Assembly (NCBI RefSeq): GCF_024300645.1
Contig: NZ_CP101291.1
Coordinates: forward strand, 1,612,001 to 1,676,000
Source of the DNA: Alteromonas sp. LMIT006
GTDB lineage: Bacteria > Pseudomonadota > Gammaproteobacteria > Enterobacterales > Alteromonadaceae
Reading direction: 5' to 3'
DNA: 64,000 bases
The notes under the pieces were generated by a model, which made no database searches, was not told where the DNA came from, and saw only the letters and a program-made list of their open reading frames with translations. This document shows positions 62,210-64,000 of the stretch, in pieces; the stretch's first letter is position 1; each line of letters begins with the position of its first letter. Made by a program: the position numbers and the translations under genes.

Positions 62210-63916
62210 ATGAAAAGAATCTTTCAATCAATGCGATCCAAACGCTATGTGGCCAGTGTTTTATTGGTACTGTGTGATGCGCTTGCGTTTATGGGCATTG
62301 GCTTGACCTTTTCCTTGATGGATCCGTCTCTTACACCAGACCTTCCATGGACGGTGCCCATCTCATACGCCATTGCGCTGTGCATCATTATGATGCTGTT
62401 GTTCAAATACGATTTTTACACCTGTTATCATTCCCAACAACGCCATTATCAAAATAAGGTGATTGGCTTGTTAGTCAGTTTGTGCACGTTCTTTTTGTTG
62501 TGCACGGTGATTGTATTACAACACCCTGTGGATACGTTGCCGGCGCTAGTCATGATCTTTGGTTTCATGGGCTATGTCTTGTGTTCACGTCTGGTGGCGA
62601 CGGTGTTTTTTAAACGCCGAGAAAAGGTGGTCTATTGGGGAGATCACATTGATATCGCCATGGCGTGTCCTGAAACGGCCAAAGCGTATTTGGTTGGACA
62701 GGTTGTGTGTCGTGACAGTATTCCGTTGGATTTCACCATTTATAAACGGGTAACGGATCATCAATTTTTTACTAAAAAATATCGTTTTCATACCTTAATC
62801 ATCGATGACAAGGTGCTGTGTCGACTCAATTTGACGCAGTTCCAAGAGTTGTTGATTGAGCCAATTGTTTTACGGGTCTTTGATACACAGTCTAAACGCA
62901 TCCGTCGACTCAATGCACTCGAGTTGATGCAGGCCACGCAAGCACACATCGGTGTCTATGGGACGCAAAGCCACACCACCAAGCAAACCGTTCCTGTTGT
63001 ATTGGACGGGGTCTGGCCAGAGACACTCAGAAATGGCCTAATTTCACAGATAACAACAACCGATGATGTGAATGCCGCAAACGTTCGCTGTGTGTATTTG
63101 CACTGCGCACTGGACGATGAGCACGTCCAGAAAATCCAATCTGACATCGAGCCTATTGCGGTGCAAAATGCATTACGGCAAGCATTAACTGAGATTGATA
63201 AGCTCAGCGCAGAGACGCATCTGATTGTGGTGTCGCAGTTCAGGCAAGGGATGTCTTTGCCTGCACGTTTATTACAGGGATGGTTAGAATTGGCCTATCA
63301 ACACAAAGCCGCAATGGTCAACGCATCCATCAATGTGGTGCGATTAGACAATACCCTTGACGATGTTGAACATTATTTGGGGACGTGCCAAACATCAGTG
63401 AACCAGCATCGCGCTTTGACCTTATTGTCCCCATATGAGCAGGTACGAGTGCATACACCGAAACAACTTTATGCCTGGGCGCGCTTTATCCACCAACTCT
63501 GTGAGAGACAACAATCAGGCATGTATCGCATCGAAAACAGTGTGCCATGGCATGAACTCATGTTGATGGAACATATGATTTTAGCCGAAGGGTTATCGCC
63601 TAAGATATATGGACAAAGTGTCCTGAGGCCGTATGAAGTCGCTATTGATTTTAGACAGGACAATGCGTTGTCGATACAAGACTATTTTAAGCACTCAGGG
63701 AAAGGGACTGGATGGCAGCATGTCATCGAATTACCTCAATCATCAATGACTCGAACGCAATTCAATCAAACCATGCATTGGTTGTTATCGCAAGATGCGG
63801 CGGCCCTATCAAGCCAAATGCTAAGGGTCTTACAAGGTGATGCGATACCTTCTGCCAAAGAGACTGATAAAGTCGTGAACGTGAGATTTGGTGAAATCTT
63901 TACGCAAAGAGGTTAA
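62210..63916 (+). CDS. WbpM/CapD-like membrane protein with a degenerate SDR domain
   Basis: A 568-residue protein. Four N-terminal helices (about 14-135) and a CapD-type CoA_binding_3-like domain (about 140-240) resemble WbpM/PglF nucleotide-sugar 4,6-dehydratases. The C-terminal half follows the SDR outline but without the catalytic motifs. PVVLDGVWPETLRNG stands where TGAGGSIGSEL should be (about 262-276), VYLHCALDD stands for YHAAAYKHVP, and VSQFRQGMSLPARL for STDKA...GASKR. Later blocks (MVNASINVVRLDN; PYEQVRVHTPKQLYAWARFIHQL; GMYRIENSVPWHELMLMEHMILAEGLSP) keep the order of the family. It is therefore probably a non-enzymatic relative. The alignment was made by eye. Confidence 0.62.
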   Translation: MKRIFQSMRSKRYVASVLLVLCDALAFMGIGLTFSLMDPSLTPDLPWTVPISYAIALCIIMMLLFKYDFYTCYHSQQRHYQNKVIGLLVSLCTFFLLCTVIVLQHPVDTLPALVMIFGFMGYVLCSRLVATVFFKRREKVVYWGDHIDIAMACPETAKAYLVGQVVCRDSIPLDFTIYKRVTDHQFFTKKYRFHTLIIDDKVLCRLNLTQFQELLIEPIVLRVFDTQSKRIRRLNALELMQATQAHIGVYGTQSHTTKQTVPVVLDGVWPETLRNGLISQITTTDDVNAANVRCVYLHCALDDEHVQKIQSDIEPIAVQNALRQALTEIDKLSAETHLIVVSQFRQGMSLPARLLQGWLELAYQHKAAMVNASINVVRLDNTLDDVEHYLGTCQTSVNQHRALTLLSPYEQVRVHTPKQLYAWARFIHQLCERQQSGMYRIENSVPWHELMLMEHMILAEGLSPKIYGQSVLRPYEVAIDFRQDNALSIQDYFKHSGKGTGWQHVIELPQSSMTRTQFNQTMHWLLSQDAAALSSQMLRVLQGDAIPSAKETDKVVNVRFGEIFTQRG

Positions 63917-64000
63917 CCTTTTTTGGCAAACTCATCCGAGGCTGAAGCGGTCGATGAAGTCGATGCGGGAGAACGCACGGCACGGATGGAGGACAACGTG
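63913..64000 (-). CDS. 3' end of a minus-strand gene
   Basis: The minus strand is open from the window edge to a TAA at 63913-63915, which interlocks with the TAA of the WbpM-like gene (shared TTAA). The visible 28 codons read like a Ser/Ala-rich C-terminal tail ending ASDEFAKKG. No family can be assigned from so little; reality is judged from the clean convergent arrangement. Confidence 0.4.
   Translation of the reverse strand, partial: TLSSIRAVRSPASTSSTASASDEFAKKG

Noticed and set aside
1-64000. tRNA, rRNA or riboswitch genes, including a cobalamin riboswitch ahead of btuC
   Set aside because: I saw no cloverleaf-like or conserved riboswitch core; btuC begins inside the upstream phosphatase gene, leaving no leader. 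A covariance-model scan would be decisive.

Overview
The window comes from a marine-type gammaproteobacterium, most likely Alteromonadales (Pseudoalteromonas-like). This is inferred from the gene set: a DgcN-DgcA D-glutamate pair, cydABX-cydDC behind a sigma54 activator, class II DAHP synthase, ygaVP, and a wza-wzb-wzc locus with an EPS-associated MarR-type regulator. I ran no taxonomic search. Base composition is moderate over the backbone genes but strikingly AT-rich from about 40 to 54 kb.

Layout. 0-8.3 kb: 3' end of a 2OG-Fe(II) oxygenase, ppnP, the dgcN-dgcA pair, an RND efflux permease with its adaptor, and a DUF2202 lipoprotein. 8.3-14.9 kb: asnS and the divergent biotin genes bioA / bioBFCD around a BirA-type operator. 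14.9-17.4 kb: two toxin-antitoxin pairs (DUF6364-PIN and PrlF/MazE-MazF) flanking pepE and a small membrane protein. 17.4-24.9 kb: a PAS-AAA-Fis sigma54 activator divergent from cydA-cydB-cydX-cydD-cydC (cytochrome bd and its assembly exporter). 25-33 kb: a LMW phosphatase, btuCD, class II DAHP synthase, an Atm1-type ABC exporter, ygaV-ygaP and rmuC.

33-64 kb is a surface-polysaccharide locus. An ops/JUMPstart leader precedes a TM2-like gene and wza-wzb-wzc. A second ops leader precedes the EPS-associated regulator. An opposite-strand tyrosine recombinase, a MazEF pair and a 17-copy 7-bp repeat separate that second leader from the glycan genes. These encode a nonulosonic-acid-type module (PseB, PseF, an RmlD-like SDR, a NeuB/SAF synthase, a GT2), a pseI gene broken by one amber codon, and a graveyard of IS3, wecC and second pseI fragments. 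An AT-rich cassette follows (putative HP-motif transferase, GT4s, Wzy, Wzx, two acyltransferases), then GDP-fucose genes (gmd, fcl, gmm, manC), a WecG/TagA glycosyltransferase, galE, wecA and a WbpM-like protein whose SDR motifs have been lost.

How it works together (inference): WecA starts a polyprenyl-linked repeat unit. The glycosyltransferases add fucose, a nonulosonate-like sugar and others. Wzx flips and Wzy polymerises the unit, and Wza/Wzc with Wzb export the polymer. Transcription probably depends on RfaH antitermination. Repeat tracts in wzc and ahead of pseB are candidate sites of variation.
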